A stretch of DNA of 64,000 bases from Agapanthus africanus. Taxonomy: Eukaryota; Streptophyta; Magnoliopsida; Asparagales; Amaryllidaceae. How positions within the stretch are numbered: position 1 is the stretch's first letter; each line of letters opens with the position of its first letter. Below the pieces are notes generated by a model. That model was not told where the DNA came from, searched no databases, and worked only from the letters and a program-made list of their open reading frames with translations. A program made the translations under genes and the position numbers. The stretch covers positions 382,225,908 through 382,289,907 of the forward strand of contig JASDDO010000018.1 in assembly GCA_030015575.1 (NCBI GenBank), given 5' to 3'. Of this stretch, positions 34,691 through 47,859 are shown one piece after another.

Positions 34691-37600
34691 TGTAATATTT
34701 CAAAAAAATAAAATATTATTTTTGGGAATTTTTATAATTAAAAAATAAAATATAGAATATTTTAATAAGGCGGTACAATGAAATACCGATAAAATTTGGA
34801 AAATTATGAAAATTTCTAAAAGAGGGTGTTTTATGTGAATTATGCAAATTATAAGTTTTTAAGACTAATTATACGCTATTTTGTGCTAATCGCGATTAAA
34901 AATCGCTAATCGGGTTTTAAGCGTGTTTTGTGCACATGACTTGCACATGTCATTTTAACACTTGTTACATTTTTTCCTACATGATTTTTGGGTGAATGGT
35001 TATTTGTTTTGGGTTTACTATTGAGGAGAGAAGAAAACAAAATAAAAGAAAAAGCAAAATTGAAATGAATATAGTATTAGACATGGGCATGAGAGAGAGT
35101 GGGAAAGGGTGAGGGTTTAGTTGACTTGGTCATTCTCTCCTTGATCTTTTTTCCTTCATTTTTCCCTCCTTCTTCAGCCCAAGGCAGCACCCTCTCCTCC
35201 ACCATCTTCAAACTCACAAAACACCATCAAAACAACCTCAAAACTCAATCCTCACTTCATTAAAAATGTGCATGAGCTCACTAGCAACACATTGGACCAA
35301 GAAAGCTTGCATTTTGGACACTTGGGGCAACTCAAGAATTTTCTTGAGTTGCCAAATGAGGTATTCTCTTAACCATTAGCCTAGTAGTTCCATTTCTTTT
35401 ATATCTATGTTTGTTTAGAACCGATTTGGTGTCGTTTAGTGAGACTTGGGAAATTCTAGTTAGGGTTTATGGAATTTTTGAGTTGTGATGTGTAATTGAG
35501 CTCAGTAGAGACCACACAAACCCCCTAATGCTAGAATTCAGACCTAAACCAGAGACTAGAACCCCGGAATATGGATTTAGAAACCCGATATCGGAAGAAT
35601 TGTGGATTCTGTGAGTGTAAAATGAAATCTGCTATCATCCGGAGCCTCTGAAAATTATTTAGCAAACACAGAGGAGTGTGCAGGCACCTAGGAAGCTAAC
35701 CCCAAGACCCCAGCCCCTGACTCCACACTACGGCCGCAAATTTAATCTTTCTGGCCGCAATTTGCGGCCAGAGTAGGGTCATTTTGGTCCGTGTTTATTA
35801 TGTGGCTCCTTTATCAGTAAACTAGACCTTTGGCATAATTGAGTAATTTGACCTAGGGTAAAATCTGGGACCATTTTCAAGAGTTGCTGTTTTGATTCGG
35901 GGTTTCGTTTTGCGTATTTTTAATTTTGGATTTTTGTGATTTGTGTCGTATAAAATCACTTGACGTTTGTACGTCGAAATCGAGTGTTATTTGGTAGTTT
36001 TGAAAGCGTAGCGTGTCGTTTTGATTTCCGATGTGATTTTAATAAGCATTTGCGATACGTTATGATGTGTAGGTACCCCCATGAAGACTTCGAGACGACA
36101 AGCAAGCGCGTGGAGACGTCGGCAACGGAAAGCGAAGAGCAAGGTGAGTAGATTATATCTACGGGGGAAGTCGGGTGGATGGCGTATAGCACCCCCGCAG
36201 TTCGTTGTATAGTAAGCTATATATATATATACTATATATATGATATCTTTTAAGTGTGACATGGATATTCAAGATATGTTTAGGTGTTCAATGGTTAGAT
36301 TAGGGATTTTAGAAGTAAAATGGTATAGCTTCTTAGTTGCGAATCCTAGAATAGGTTTACACCCACACGCACACACATGCTTGCTTTGTTATACTTGTGC
36401 GTATATGGAGATACGTATATATATACACACCTAGGTATGAGACGATGTATATATATACACGTATGCCTACACTTGGATGATGAGGATAGTGGATGATATT
36501 TGGAGATGAGTCGATGAGTTTGGGCATAGTGCCATGAGATCGGTGATATGATGTGGTTCGTATTTTGAGATACGACATGAGGTTATAGCGGACCTTTAGT
36601 CGTGTGTTTTCATACACGCATATATATTGATGGTACCAGTTCGTACTAGACTTAGATCAGTACCCCAGTTCATGAGATATAATGATAAGGATACCAGCTA
36701 ATTGATGAGATAAATGTGAGATTCGACCCGTACCCAGATTTGGGATGCCGTACGACGGATTTACGAACGAGCTATATATTGATGATAGATCCGCACTCTT
36801 GACTCGAGGATATCATATTGTATATTGTATCGTATGTGATACTATTGAGGCGGGATCACCGACTATTATATGTATATATATATCGACTCAGATTTAAGTG
36901 GTTTCCATACCCCTTTCGATTATCTTGTTAGTTAGATCTGTAGTTACTTAGTAGATGTTAGACTAGACCGGAGTCATAATTATTTCAAAACTAACGAATC
37001 GTGAGTATTTTAAAGACAGGCTAAGTGATTCTACGGATATTTTCAAAGACACATCTTTTCTTAAAAACACCATAGCCCTTATTTTTCTAAACACCACGAT
37101 TCGTGTTATTTCAAATAGCAAAACTGTATGACATTTACATATTGATGTTCTTCACTATTGTGTTTATTATTCATTTTCCGCATATTCTTGCTATTCGCAT
37201 CGCATTGCATGTTTAAATGTGTTTATTGTTATATTAAAACCATGCTGTCAGGACACCAGCACCATTATCGATGATGCGTATGTTCTACGTACACCTGCTT
37301 GTTGGCTCACACACTTCATCATCGATAATTGCCATGTCACTACACTGCAGGATTGTTGCATCAGGATATGACCCCTTGCATGACATACTTGTGTATATAC
37401 ATATTGTACAATCATACTTGCATACACACATATTGTTCACCCATACTTGCATACATGCGTATTTGTACATTTTATGTTGGGAACCGCAAGATATATTTTA
37501 AAACTGGATTCATTTTAAAAGAGCGGTTTTCCCTCGATATGTGCATATTACTATTTTATGTTGCATGAATACTGATATGCTTACATTTCTATTATATGTC

Positions 37601-39200
37601 GCATGCATCATGCTTTATGGTTATACGCATTGAGATATGTTGTTTCCATGATATTTCTGGATTTGAGAACCGTGGGTATTTCAAAAGAAAGTATGCACTG
37701 TTTTAAAAAAAACAGTTTCTCTTGATATGATATTTCAGTGTGTCCACCATGCGTTTTCTCGGTTCTGAGACGTGTGATATGTGAAACCCGATTCGAGGAG
37801 GCGGATGATTCCGTTTGCGGGTACATGGTGGACCTGGTATGGTACCCCGGGGTGAGAGAGAGATTTCGTATGGATGACAATGAGCCTGCCAGAGGGACCA
37901 CTACCTACCGGTGATACTATTTGGGCTCGGCGGATATCCGGAGGATACCGACCGGAGTCGAGAGATGAAATGGGCCAATCCGGACTGACGAAGCCCGTGG
38001 GCCGATCCGGACTGACGGAGCCCGATATATGAGGATTTACGTGCCGATGCTGGGCACGGGTTTCATGATGTTTTCGAGTGTCGATGCTGGATACTCAGGT
38101 GCCATGATTTTGATGTGTCGTGAGGGACACGCGTTGATTTACATCCTCATACTTCCATGCATATGCTTTATGATATTTACATGCCCGATGTTTTGTGTCA
38201 TTGGATGACATGTGGACGAGATCCACATACATACAGACATTGATTACATAGTTGGATGATATCCACATACTTATAGACTTCATGATATAGCTGACACTGA
38301 TTAATGTTGATTACATTGATCATACCTCATATTTATGATATGTTGCTACCTGAGGCACTGGCACGAGCACTTGGTACTACACTTATGTATAGATGTTTAC
38401 CCTTGCCACCTTATCATGCTTCAGACTTATTCATATTGAGGATATTTTATTACTGATCGTTTGACCTAGGATTAAATCATGCATACGATTTCTGCTCTGT
38501 GATGTTTTCTACTCACGAGTTGGCAACTCACCCCCGTTGTGCCACAGTTTCTTGCAGGTTTTTCCGTACAGGTTTCATTACGGCTTTGTTGGCACATTAC
38601 TTCCTTCCGGGTGATTGCTTTGGTAGGTGTGTTCACTCGCATCGTGACCACCATTGTACTTATTTATTTTCAGTTGTATCTAGTAAAATTCTATCAACCA
38701 GACTTGTATATTTATTTCAGACTTAGAAACCAGTGTATTATTCTTTCGACCTTAGAGTCGCGCATTGTAGTATTATGGTTTTCTTGATGATTTTGAGTTT
38801 TCTTTTGAGTTTTGATCATCGCCCTTCGGCGTTGTATATTATATTGCTTGCGTGGTTGTGACCGTCGATTGACGAAGAGCTAGCTCCCGCTTGGGGATGC
38901 CTTTTATCATTGATGTATATATTATTCATGTTGTACCCCGTTCGGGGCCAGTATTTACAAAGGAAACTCTGCCGAAATTTTCAGAAAAGACTTGAGGATT
39001 TAAAAATGCATATTCGGCTTACTTATTTAAAAACCTTGTTTTTAAAACATATTTTCTTCGCTTCTTTAAAACTAGTTTTCCTTCATTTATTATTTAAAAT
39101 AGTTTTAGATTTCTGGGCTTTTGGCTTACTTGAATTAGATGAAGTCCTATAGACTTCATATGATTCAAGGTCCAGTCACGTGCTATTTCGGGTCGTGACA
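34691..39200 (+). repeat. Outer LARD 3' LTR (4510 bp), uninterrupted
   Basis: Starts TGTAATATTTC and ends GGGTCGTGACA. It shows the ancestral, empty target of the inner LARD near 38287. Exon-like block 36073-36143, hairpin 37264-37329, GAGTTGGCAACTC at 38517-38529. Confidence 0.94.
37264..37329 (+). other. Covarying hairpin, outer LARD 3' LTR
   Basis: Arms at 37264-37276 and 37317-37329, identical to those of 17931-17996. The loop has several substitutions relative to that copy while the arms have none. Confidence 0.85.
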
Positions 39201-40960
39201 CTTGGGTTGCTAAACCAAGTAGTCTATGATGTAATGTGATGATCTAAGTGTTTTTCTATCTCTTTCTTATCTCTTCACTTATTTCTCAACTCATGAGAAG
39301 GGTAGTAAAGAGGAATATGATGATGGTGGTGGAAACTAAAGTGGAGGGAGGAGATGAAGAAAAATGGGAGCTCAAGAAATTATGAAGAATGCATGTGAGA
39401 GAAAATCAACATAAAAGTTTTGTGTATGAATTTCTTTCAACAAACAAGTGTAGCCATGCTTCAATAGTAACCACAAATGAATAAATAATTCATTTGTGAA
39501 CTATTGAAGCCATGCCACTCACCATGCCTCTCTCTCCTTAATTTCCACCTCATTTCTATTTATCAATAAATGGAAAAGTCCATGATGAGGTGTCCACCTT
39601 CTAGAAGGTAATCTGTAACAAAATACAGATTACAGCATGCTGTATATACATACCTGCATTCGGATAAAAACACGAATGCCTAACGAGATAGAATAACACG
39701 AAGAACGTAATACTAGAATATACATATCGAAATACATATATGTAAACTATTAAATCAATACCTGATTTAATAATCCGGCTCAAACCCGAGCCAGCTAGTA
39801 TTACTAACTGTCCGATCGATAGTCCGAGTACAAAGTACATCAATCGATCGAGACCCTGCATATATCCAATACGGCTACTACATCATTTCCCCTGAACCAG
39901 GAAAACTCTCTGTGTGGGACTCTAAAGACTCGACAGTACGTCGGCAGTGAGTTACTGGATAAATCAAAAACCACATGCACGTCAGCGGCACTAGCTGTAC
40001 GTAACGGATACTCCGGTACCTATCGAAAAGGAAAGCCGACGAGCAAACTCATCCGGATCCCTACTGAGCCCATCTGTGACAATCTCCGTACAGTCCGGTC
40101 TCTTCGTCTGAGAGTATCGCATACCGGGTCTAGGGGATTGTAAACGTCAAACCCTTATAACCTGATAAGTCGTGCTGATATGGCTCAAGACCAATCCGGA
40201 AAACTACTGATCAGTCTATCAGTAAATCCCAACTGCCTTGGCCAAGGTCTTATGGTCCTGACCAATCGAACACAGTGCGATATCGACTCCCTATACCGGG
40301 AGAGACGAATCCCCGACAATCGCTCACTGCCTCCATGTAGCTCGGGACTGTACCCAACCAAAACCTGTTTGCATGACTCCGTAGAGCCGTGGTAGGGTAA
40401 TGATCAAAGCACAGTGGGAACTCACACGAGACAAATGCCGATCTCTGGTCTAAAGATTAACCTGTACTCATGTCACCTGAGAACTTCCACCTGACGATAG
40501 GTATAGTACCATCTGGAAGTTCTCGGTGAGTCCGTCCAGTGTACTCACCCCCGGTGAGCACCTGTATATGATCTTAGGTGCGAAAGACCAATGGTTGAGG
40601 GACCATACCATCGCTCTTCATCGGGGTCTAGAAACGTATACACTAGTCTACTTTGGAATATCGATACTCAGTCTCGATACTCCCACGACTATGGACCATT
40701 TAAGGATATGCGTACCGACTACCCAGCTCCCACAAGTATGATCGCCACCGCAACGCAAGTAGTCTAGCAATGATCCTACGGGCTTTATCAACACGTATAA
40801 AATATATGTAATAACAAGTAAAATATGCACATGTTTAGATAAAGACAAACCAGATAGCATACTATCATATCGAGCAAGACAGTTCTGTACATATATATAT
40901 GTCCAAGCATCCATATGTATACATATACAACAATGGCCTCTAGAGCATACATATCCAACA
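39201..40960 (-). repeat. Copia E1 5' LTR, 5' part
   Basis: On the minus strand it opens TGTTGGATATGTATGC and closely follows the solo LTRs at 41725 and 44769 in wording and order. CTTGG at 39201-39205 is the LARD target copy. The LTR outer end is at 40960; the following ATATA would be its target copy, with the partner outside the window. Confidence 0.88.
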
Positions 40961-41724
40961 ATATAGATAAATGGTATTAGTCGGTTCTATGTGATAAAAC
41001 TGGATTATTAAATCAAGTGTTGATTTAATAATATGATATATATTATATTTGATATAATTATATCTTAACTAATATTATTAGCTCACTAAATATTTACTTA
41101 ATATATATTAATATATATATATATATTAAACGGAAGCATAGTGCATTTTCTATTTTTAGAAAATAGAAAATGTGAGGTGGAAAATGAGAAGCATGGTGAA
41201 GCATGGCTTTGCTTGTTATTTTATTCATTTGTTCTTACTATTGAGGCATGGTTCTAATTATTTATTGGAAAAATATTGGAGCCTCAATAAGAGAGATGTT
41301 TTCAAAGACATTCTTCACTACTTCATCATTTTTCATGCTTGCTCTCTTGAGTTGCTCTCTAGCTCCCATCATCTTCCTCCTCAAACCTCCAAGCTCAAAT
41401 CCCTCACATGTGTTGTGAAACCTTGAGCTTGTAAGTAGCCTAGTGAGCTAAACAAAACCCCTACTTCACTATCCTACAGTTGATTGGCAATCAAGTGTAG
41501 CATGTTTCCTTCACTAAAGTATTTAGTGAAGAGGTAGCTTGGATTGCGGAGCTTCGGGTGGATCATCTTTAGCATGAAGGTTTTCGGAGCAAGCTCGATC
41601 AAATTCTAAGTGGAGCCTAGTGGAGTCGCGTGGACTACAATCCGGAACTTGTGAAGTGAAGGACTCGATCTACGAGGGTATAATCTCTTTCACTTCTTAT
41701 AGTTTAGTTGATATCATATAGTAA
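40961..41724 (+). repeat. Older Angela-type LTR fragment, left piece
   Basis: Matches the second half of the related LTRs (for example TATTAGTCGGTTnTATGnG near 40975 against 890 and 42955). Its 5' end is cut by copia E1. It ends with AGTAA (41720-41724), the target copy of the solo LTR, and resumes at 43923. Its 84-codon ORF at 41172-41426 has no domain. Confidence 0.75.
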
Positions 41725-43917
41725 TGTTAGTTGTATGTATACCCTAGAGGCCATTATTGTACATATGATGTATATTATATTGGATGCTTGGACATATATA
41801 GAGAGGACTTTCTTGCTCGACATGATAGTATGCTATCTGGTTGCTCTTTATCTTAACATGTATACTTGTCTCTTGATACTGTCTTATGGTTACATGTTGG
41901 TAAAGCCCTTAGGATATGTACTTGACTACCAGGATTATGATGCAGATCATACTAGTGGGGCCATGGTATTCTATAAGTTCATCCTTTAATGTTCCTAGTC
42001 ATGGGTGTATCGAGACAGGGCATCGATATACCAGAGTAGACTAGCGTATACGCTTATCGACCCATGAGATGGGCGATGGATGATCCCATATCCATTGGTG
42101 TTTGACATCAGAGATGGTATACGGGTGCTCAGTGGAGACTGGGTACACTGGACGGATTCGCTGAGAACTCCTGGATGGTATTATACCCGACGTCAGATAG
42201 CATTTCTCTGGTGACACTGGTACAGGTTAGTCTGTAGACCCGAGATCGTCATAGAGTCTTGTGTGATTCCCACTGTGCTTTGATTTCCACCTTACCACAT
42301 TCAAGAGGACATGCAAAATGGTGGTTTTGGGTACAGTCCTGAGTCACATGGAGGTAATGAGCGATAGGAGGGGATTTCGTCTCTCCCGGTATTGGGGGTA
42401 GATGTCGTGTTGTGCTCGATTGGCTATAACTGGAAGTCCCTGGCCAGGGCTGATTTAGAGATTTACTGGTAATTGTTATCAGTAGTTTCTCAACCAGTTA
42501 TGAGCCTCGTATCGGCATGACTTATCGAGTTATTGGGGTCTGAAGTTTACCACCCCTAGACTGGATATGCGACATCTGAGACGAAGAGACCGGACTGTAC
42601 GGTAGTGTTACTGATAGGCTTTACAGGAGCTAGAGCGCGCTTGCTTGTTGATCTTCTGATCGCTCAATAACCGGGTAGCCATTACGTCCAGCTAGTACCG
42701 CTGACGGCTTGTGGGTGCTTGATATGATCATCACCTGCTGCCGGCGTATTGACGAGTCTTTAGAGTCCTACACAGAGGTTTCACTGGCTCAGGCAAAACG
42801 TAGGAGCATATATGTGATATGTGCGGGACCGAGAATAATACGAGTATGTGATACCGTATTCTATTCTCGCAATTTATTCGTATCGGTCAGTTATATATCA
42901 TATAGCCGGGTTATCGAATCAAGTGTTGATTCGATAAGTTGATACAAATTATATTAGTCGGTTGTATGTGATATAGCCAGATTATTAAATCGAGTGTTGA
43001 TTTGATAATTTAATGTATAATTGTATATGTGATATACTAGATTACATTAACTAATATTAGCTCACTTAAACATTTCTTTTTCTCACTTGTGTGCATGTAA
43101 TATATATGCGATATATATTAATGTACATTTTTAGTGCCATGCTTGATGATACATACTGCATGGTTGTATGAGACTTACACCATACTAAATATAATGTAGG
43201 GTTTAAATATTTAAAGTAAATCCAAATTAGTGGATAATTAGTCACATGCATGAAGCTTGTAGAAGCTTGTGGATGCATTGACTTAGTCCACTAATTTTGT
43301 TTTACTTAAGATATTTATTAACCTAACCATTATAACTTAGCCATGGTTATGTCTCTACATGAGTTAGTATATGATACAAACTCACCCATGGTTGTCATTC
43401 ACTCTCTCATCCATTATCATCTTCTTCTTCCTCAAGCTCAAGAGAGAGCTCACTAGGTTTTGTGAGAGTGCTTAAAATTAGTGCGAAAATCAATTCTAAA
43501 GTGAGAAAAAATCATACTTCATCATCCTCTACTAGATTAGCACTTTAGTTTAGGATGTTAGCTTCACTAATCTCTCATTAGTGAAGTAGTAGCTTGGGTT
43601 AGTGTCTCCTCGACGTAGATCATCTTCGGCCTCGAAGACTTCGCACAAGCTCATTCCTTTCACCTTGTGAAGCCATGCTAGAGTCCGGAAGATCACTACT
43701 TAGAGCGAAGAGACTACTACACAGAGCTATTGAAGTGAAGGACCGGTCTACAAAGGTTGTATTCCTAATTCACTTAGTTGTAAAGTAGTTTACAATATGT
43801 TTCGTATGATTCTCTAGTTATACATCCTAGGTTAGAGTTCATTAGTATGACAAATTTTTGAAAATGCCATGGACGATGCCTCCCGAAACCTTGCTGTCGT
43901 GCATAGGAACCCTACAA
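41725..43917 (+). mobile_element. Solo LTR S1, Angela type (2193 bp)
   Basis: Starts TGTTAGTTGTATG and ends CCCTACA, flanked by AGTAA at 41720-41724 and 43918-43922. No primer site or internal region adjoins it, so the element was removed by LTR-LTR recombination. It is the full-length reference for the copy at 1-1875. Confidence 0.92.
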
Positions 43918-43922
43918 GTAAA

Positions 43923-44026
43923 CCGTAATATTCTAGTTAAGATCTTGGTTAGTGTTCGTTAGCACCCGAAATTTTTAAAATTGCATGTGTGATGCCTGTT
44001 TAAACCCCATCACAGTGCAAGCAAAC
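43923..44026 (+). repeat. Older Angela-type LTR fragment, right end
   Basis: Continues the sequence interrupted at 41724 and has the typical end (AAATTTTTAAAATTGC, then a tail ending GCAAACA). The exact end is uncertain by about 15 bp. It then passes into Tat-like repeats. Confidence 0.65.
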
Positions 44027-44039
44027 ACTTTCAAAACAC

Positions 44040-44162
44040 TCTTGTGAGATCCTTACGACTCAAAAGAGAAAAAGACACTTAGGGGTTCCCACGGCTCTTA
44101 AGGAGAAAATACACCTACGAGATCCTCTCAACTCGTAAGGAGAAAATACATTTATGAGACCT
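44040..44162 (+). repeat. Fragment of Tat internal hairpin array
   Basis: Three to four units of the CTYAC-loop hairpin family with GGAGAAAATAC linkers, for example TACGAG/CTCGTA around ATCCTCTCAA near 44113. A remnant of another Tat-lineage element. Confidence 0.75.
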
Positions 44163-44768
44163 ATTTACCGCCGGAAACAGAGACGAACTGGAATAGATCT
44201 TCTTGCCTGAATTTGGGGGCAAATGCTATTTGGACATATCCATCCACCTCTCCGAAAATACCAAGTTGATTTATGGAACCATATATCGGAGGTTTGGATA
44301 TATGCGACAGATGTAGCAAATTTTATCAGATTCCCCCTCATTTGTAAGGGTTTTTTTTATTGTGAGAACGATCTTCCCTACAGGCGCAAACCCCTGCAGT
44401 TAATTATGTTATCGCGTTGCGATAACAACTTTCTTCTTCTCTGGTAGATGACTTCGTGTCATGTTATGTTTTATTTATTTTGGTTGTCCGTGTATTGTAT
44501 ATGGAGACTAATTTATGTCATCGCCCGTAAGGCGTGGATTAGTCCAAATCTGTACATATATATTTTTGGGTTTGAACCTAGGTTGTGTGTTCCATCAGTT
44601 CAGAGGATATTTTGTTTTATTTAAGGACCATTAGTTTTATTTTAGATTAAGATCGACTTAAATATATGAGCATATGGGCTCAATTTATTTTACCTAAGGA
44701 TACGTGAGTTTTGTATGAGACTAAGATCAACTTAGAAATATGTTTGAGGATCATTAAATTTTGTTAAG
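44163..44768. other. Unassigned AT-rich interval
   Basis: No domain, repeat family or RNA gene recognised. A 74-codon ORF at 44223-44447 has no recognisable motif. It ends with TTAAG (44764-44768), the left target copy of solo LTR S2. Confidence 0.6.
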
Positions 44769-46730
44769 TGTTGGATATGTATACCCTAGAGGCCTTCATT
44801 GTATAGGATGCTAGGGATATGTATGTATATGGCAATCTTGCTCGATATGATAGTATGCTATTTGGTTTGCCTTTATCTTAACGTGTGATATGTTTTACTG
44901 GTTATTCCATATCTTGTATACATGTTGATAAAGCCCGTAGTATCCTTGCTTAACTACTATCATTGTGATGGCAATCATACTTGTGGGAGCTGGGTAGTCA
45001 ATAAACACATCCTTAAAACGTCGCTAGTCGTGGGAGTATCGAGACTAGGCATCGATACTCCAGAGTAGACTAGTGTATACATATCAAGACCCTGACGAGG
45101 AGTGATGGATTGGTCCCGCAGCTATTGGTGTGGTGCACTTAAGATTGTATACAGGTGCTTACTAGAGGTGAGTACACTGGACGGACTCACCAAGAACTGG
45201 CTAGATGGTATTATACCTAGCGTTAGATAGCAGTTCTCTGGTGACATGAGTGCAGATTGTCTGTCGACCTGAGGTCGTCATTTATTTCGTGTGATTTCCC
45301 ACTGTGCTTTGATTACTACCCTACCACGGCTCTACTGAGTCGTGCAAACAGGTTTTAGTTGGGTACAGTCCCGAGCCACATGGAGGCAATGAGCGACTAT
45401 TGGGGATTCGTCTCTCCCAATATAAGGAGTCGATGTCGCGCTGTGTTCGGTTGGCCAACACTATAAGTCCTTGGCCAGGGCGGATTGAGAATTGCTGGTA
45501 ATTGGACCAGTAAATTCTCAGATGGTCTTGACCATACCGGCATGATTTGTCAAGTTATTAAGGGTCTAACGTTTTCTACCCTTCTAGACCCGGCATACGA
45601 TACTCTGAGACAAACAGACCAGACTGCATAGAGATTGTCACGAATAGGCTCGGTAGGGGTTTGGATGAGTTCGCTCGTAGGCCTTCTTTTCAACAGGTAC
45701 CTGGATAGCCATTATGTACAACTAGTGCCACTGACAGACTTGTGGTTATACCCACTACCGGTGTATTGTCGAGTCTTTAGAGTCCCACATAGAGGGTTTT
45801 CCTAGTTCAGGGGAAACGATGTAGAGGTCGTATGGTTTTATGTGCAGGGTTCCGATCATATACGTGTACTAGCTACATGGATGATGTTCGGACAGATAAT
45901 ACTAATGGGCTTAGGATTAAGCCGCATTCTCGTATTATATTATTAGATTATTTATTTCTCTTTGTATTCATATTTTTGCAGTACGAATACGGGTATGTAT
46001 ATATGGTGAAGGTATTCTTGTAATTTTATAAGAGATGCTTCTAGAAAGGGACACCTCATTTTTGGTTTTATTTATTTTTGGAAAATAGATTAATGAGGTG
46101 GAAATGGAGATATTTGTGGTATGGTTGAAGCATGGCTAATTCATTTGTTTATTTCATTTGACTTTACTATACAAGCATGGTTGTATTTTTCTATGGAAAA
46201 ATATTGCATGCTTGATTATTGGAAAAGGGTTAGCCATTCTTCACTTGCTCACAAGACTTGGTCATTTGTGTTTTTCTCATTCTCTCTACATTTTGCTCTC
46301 CTCCTTCTTCCTCAAACCCTGATCCTCACATGTGTTGTGAATCCTAGGGTTCCTTGAGATAAAATAGTCTAATTAACTCTCTACATCTCCTAAGCTACCT
46401 AGATTAGAAAACTAGGTACTTTAGTTACCTCATTCTTGAGGTTGGAGCTTAGTCCATAGACTCTCGGGTGGATCGTCTTCGACACGAGGAGGCCGATGAC
46501 CGAGCTTTATCCACATCTTTTAGGAGCTCAAGAAGAGGAGAAGAAGACCCGAAGGACTAGATTCAAGGAGGTATAAAACTCTATCATAGTAGTTTAGAAC
46601 CTCTATGTGTTTAGCTAGTTATGGTTTCTGAAAGATCTTGGATGTTTGGTCGATGTTGCAAAGTATAAAATACTTTTTTGTTAATTTCTCCTCCCTACAA
46701 ACCACGTAGGGTGTGCAACATCGACTTACA
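44769..46730 (+). mobile_element. Solo LTR S2, Angela type (1962 bp)
   Basis: Starts TGTTGGATATG and ends CGACTTACA. TTAAG flanks it at 44764-44768 and 46731-46735, which fixes the end at 46730 rather than at an earlier CCCTACA (46699). No internal region adjoins it. Confidence 0.9.
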
Positions 46731-46859
46731 TTAAGATCCATCAACAGAGCATATAGGCTCGACTGTAAAGAAATTTCAGAGACTTGTCTAATTTTGGGCT
46801 CGGTCTTGGGCTTTTTCATCAACTAGCAGTGCTAAACACTTAGTCTTTTGACTATGGAT

Positions 46860-47215
46860 ATACTATCCAAATTCTGCTCTGGCATTCACGTGGGTATTAC
46901 GTGAGGCGCTCAGACTTGGGCGTTGCCTAATCAGTGCCAAACACTTTATCATTGTGGACATTTATTATCCAAATCATATGTTGGCGCTCACGTGGATATC
47001 ACATGAGGCACTTTGATTTTGCCATATCAATGCTAGGCACTTTATACGGCGTTCATGTAGGTATCACGTGAGGCGCTCCATCTTGACGCTCACGTGGGTT
47101 GCACGTGCGGTGCCAGATCTTTGCTTTTGGGCGCTCGCATGTGTGACACACGAGGCGCTGAGTCTTCACTTATGGGCGCTCACATGTGAGGCACGTGAGG
47201 TGCCGGATCTTTTTT
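46860..47215 (+). repeat. Diverged CACGTG-rich repeats
   Basis: Six or seven imperfect units around GGCGCTCACGTGGGTATCAC and GTGAGGCGCT, irregularly spaced and often joined by a word like GCCAnACACTTTAT. They resemble the GC-rich minisatellites inside Tat LTRs. Confidence 0.7.
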
Positions 47216-47259
47216 TTATTTTCTTTTCGAAAGAAATTAAACTTATATTAATGGTGTTT

Positions 47260-47760
47260 TAGCTATTGATGATCACCAAGATCTCTATTTTTAAAGATCT
47301 GGAATCGAATCTTTAAAAACTAAGTTCTTCTGTTCTTTTTTTGTAAGAACTAAGTTGTTTGAAGGGTTAAACCTTTTTTTAGAGGAATTAAATTCCTAAA
47401 ATATACATTCCATTTCTTTTCATCATGTTACTTTCCTCATATCTAGTTTTTCCCCTAGATCTTGAGTCTGAAGAACAAAATCTTCCCGATGAGAATTAAA
47501 TTTTCAACTTATGGGAGATTTGTCTTGCGGATCTCAGATCCAGAGAAAGAACTAAGTTCTTTATAAAGGGTTAAACCCTTCTATTTGTATACAATTAGTA
47601 AAGAAGATATTTTGATCTATACTTTTTTCTTTTTCTAGGGTTTGAGAGGAACAAGAAGGTTTTCTTCAGAAAGAGAATTAAATTCTCGGTATGTGGCTTC
47701 TATCTTTTTTTTGCAGAAGCTTATAGAGGGTTTTCTCTATGTGAGACTTGAAGTCTCGAG
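47260..47760 (+). other. Palindrome chain outside any assigned LTR
   Basis: Repeated perfect inverted words: AAAGAAC/GTTCTTT (47546-47562), AAGGGTT/AACCCTT (47566-47580), GAGAATT/AATTCTC (47673-47687), GAGACTT/AAGTCTC (47743-47757), and GGAATT/AATTCC near 47388. The style is that of the Tat LTR leader, so this may be a diverged Tat-like LTR. Confidence 0.6.
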
Positions 47761-47859
47761 TCCTTTATATAGGTGAGGAAAATTTGTTGGTTAGTTTAAA
47801 AGATCCTTTGTTTGAGAGATCTCAATCTGATTTCATAATTAGGTGGTGATTTTTAATCG

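Larger units (their letters stand above)
15297..39200 (+). mobile_element. Outer LARD, non-coding chromovirus-like element
   Basis: It begins TGTAACATTTC and ends GGGTCGTGACA, flanked by CTTGG at 15292-15296 and 39201-39205. After removing the nested element, the 5' LTR is about 4.6 kb, the internal region 3850 bp and the 3' LTR 4510 bp. No gag or pol domain is present. Very long LTRs around a non-coding internal domain are the definition of a large retrotransposon derivative (LARD). A tRNA-Met-like primer site suggests a chromovirus (Tekay/Del-like) parent. It split the copia E1 5' LTR. Confidence 0.92.
9446..40960 (-). mobile_element. Copia E1 (Angela lineage), interrupted and truncated
   Basis: On the minus strand the element starts TGTTGGATATG at 40960. 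Its 5' LTR runs to 39201, then, across the LARD insertion, from 15296 to 14925. The primer site follows at 14924-14912, then about 2.3 kb of unassigned leader, then pol from 12580 down to 9446, where element A interrupts it. The LTR adds up to about 2.13 kb, like the solo LTR of 2193 bp. The 3' part lies beyond the window. Angela lineage is inferred from the RT and integrase wording and the LTR start. Confidence 0.85.

Noticed and set aside
44223..44447. Host gene fragment
   Set aside because: 74 codons with no motif, no neighbouring exons, and surrounded by repeats.
46699..46699. CCCTACA as the end of solo LTR S2
   Set aside because: No matching target duplication follows it; ending at 46730 gives TTAAG on both sides.
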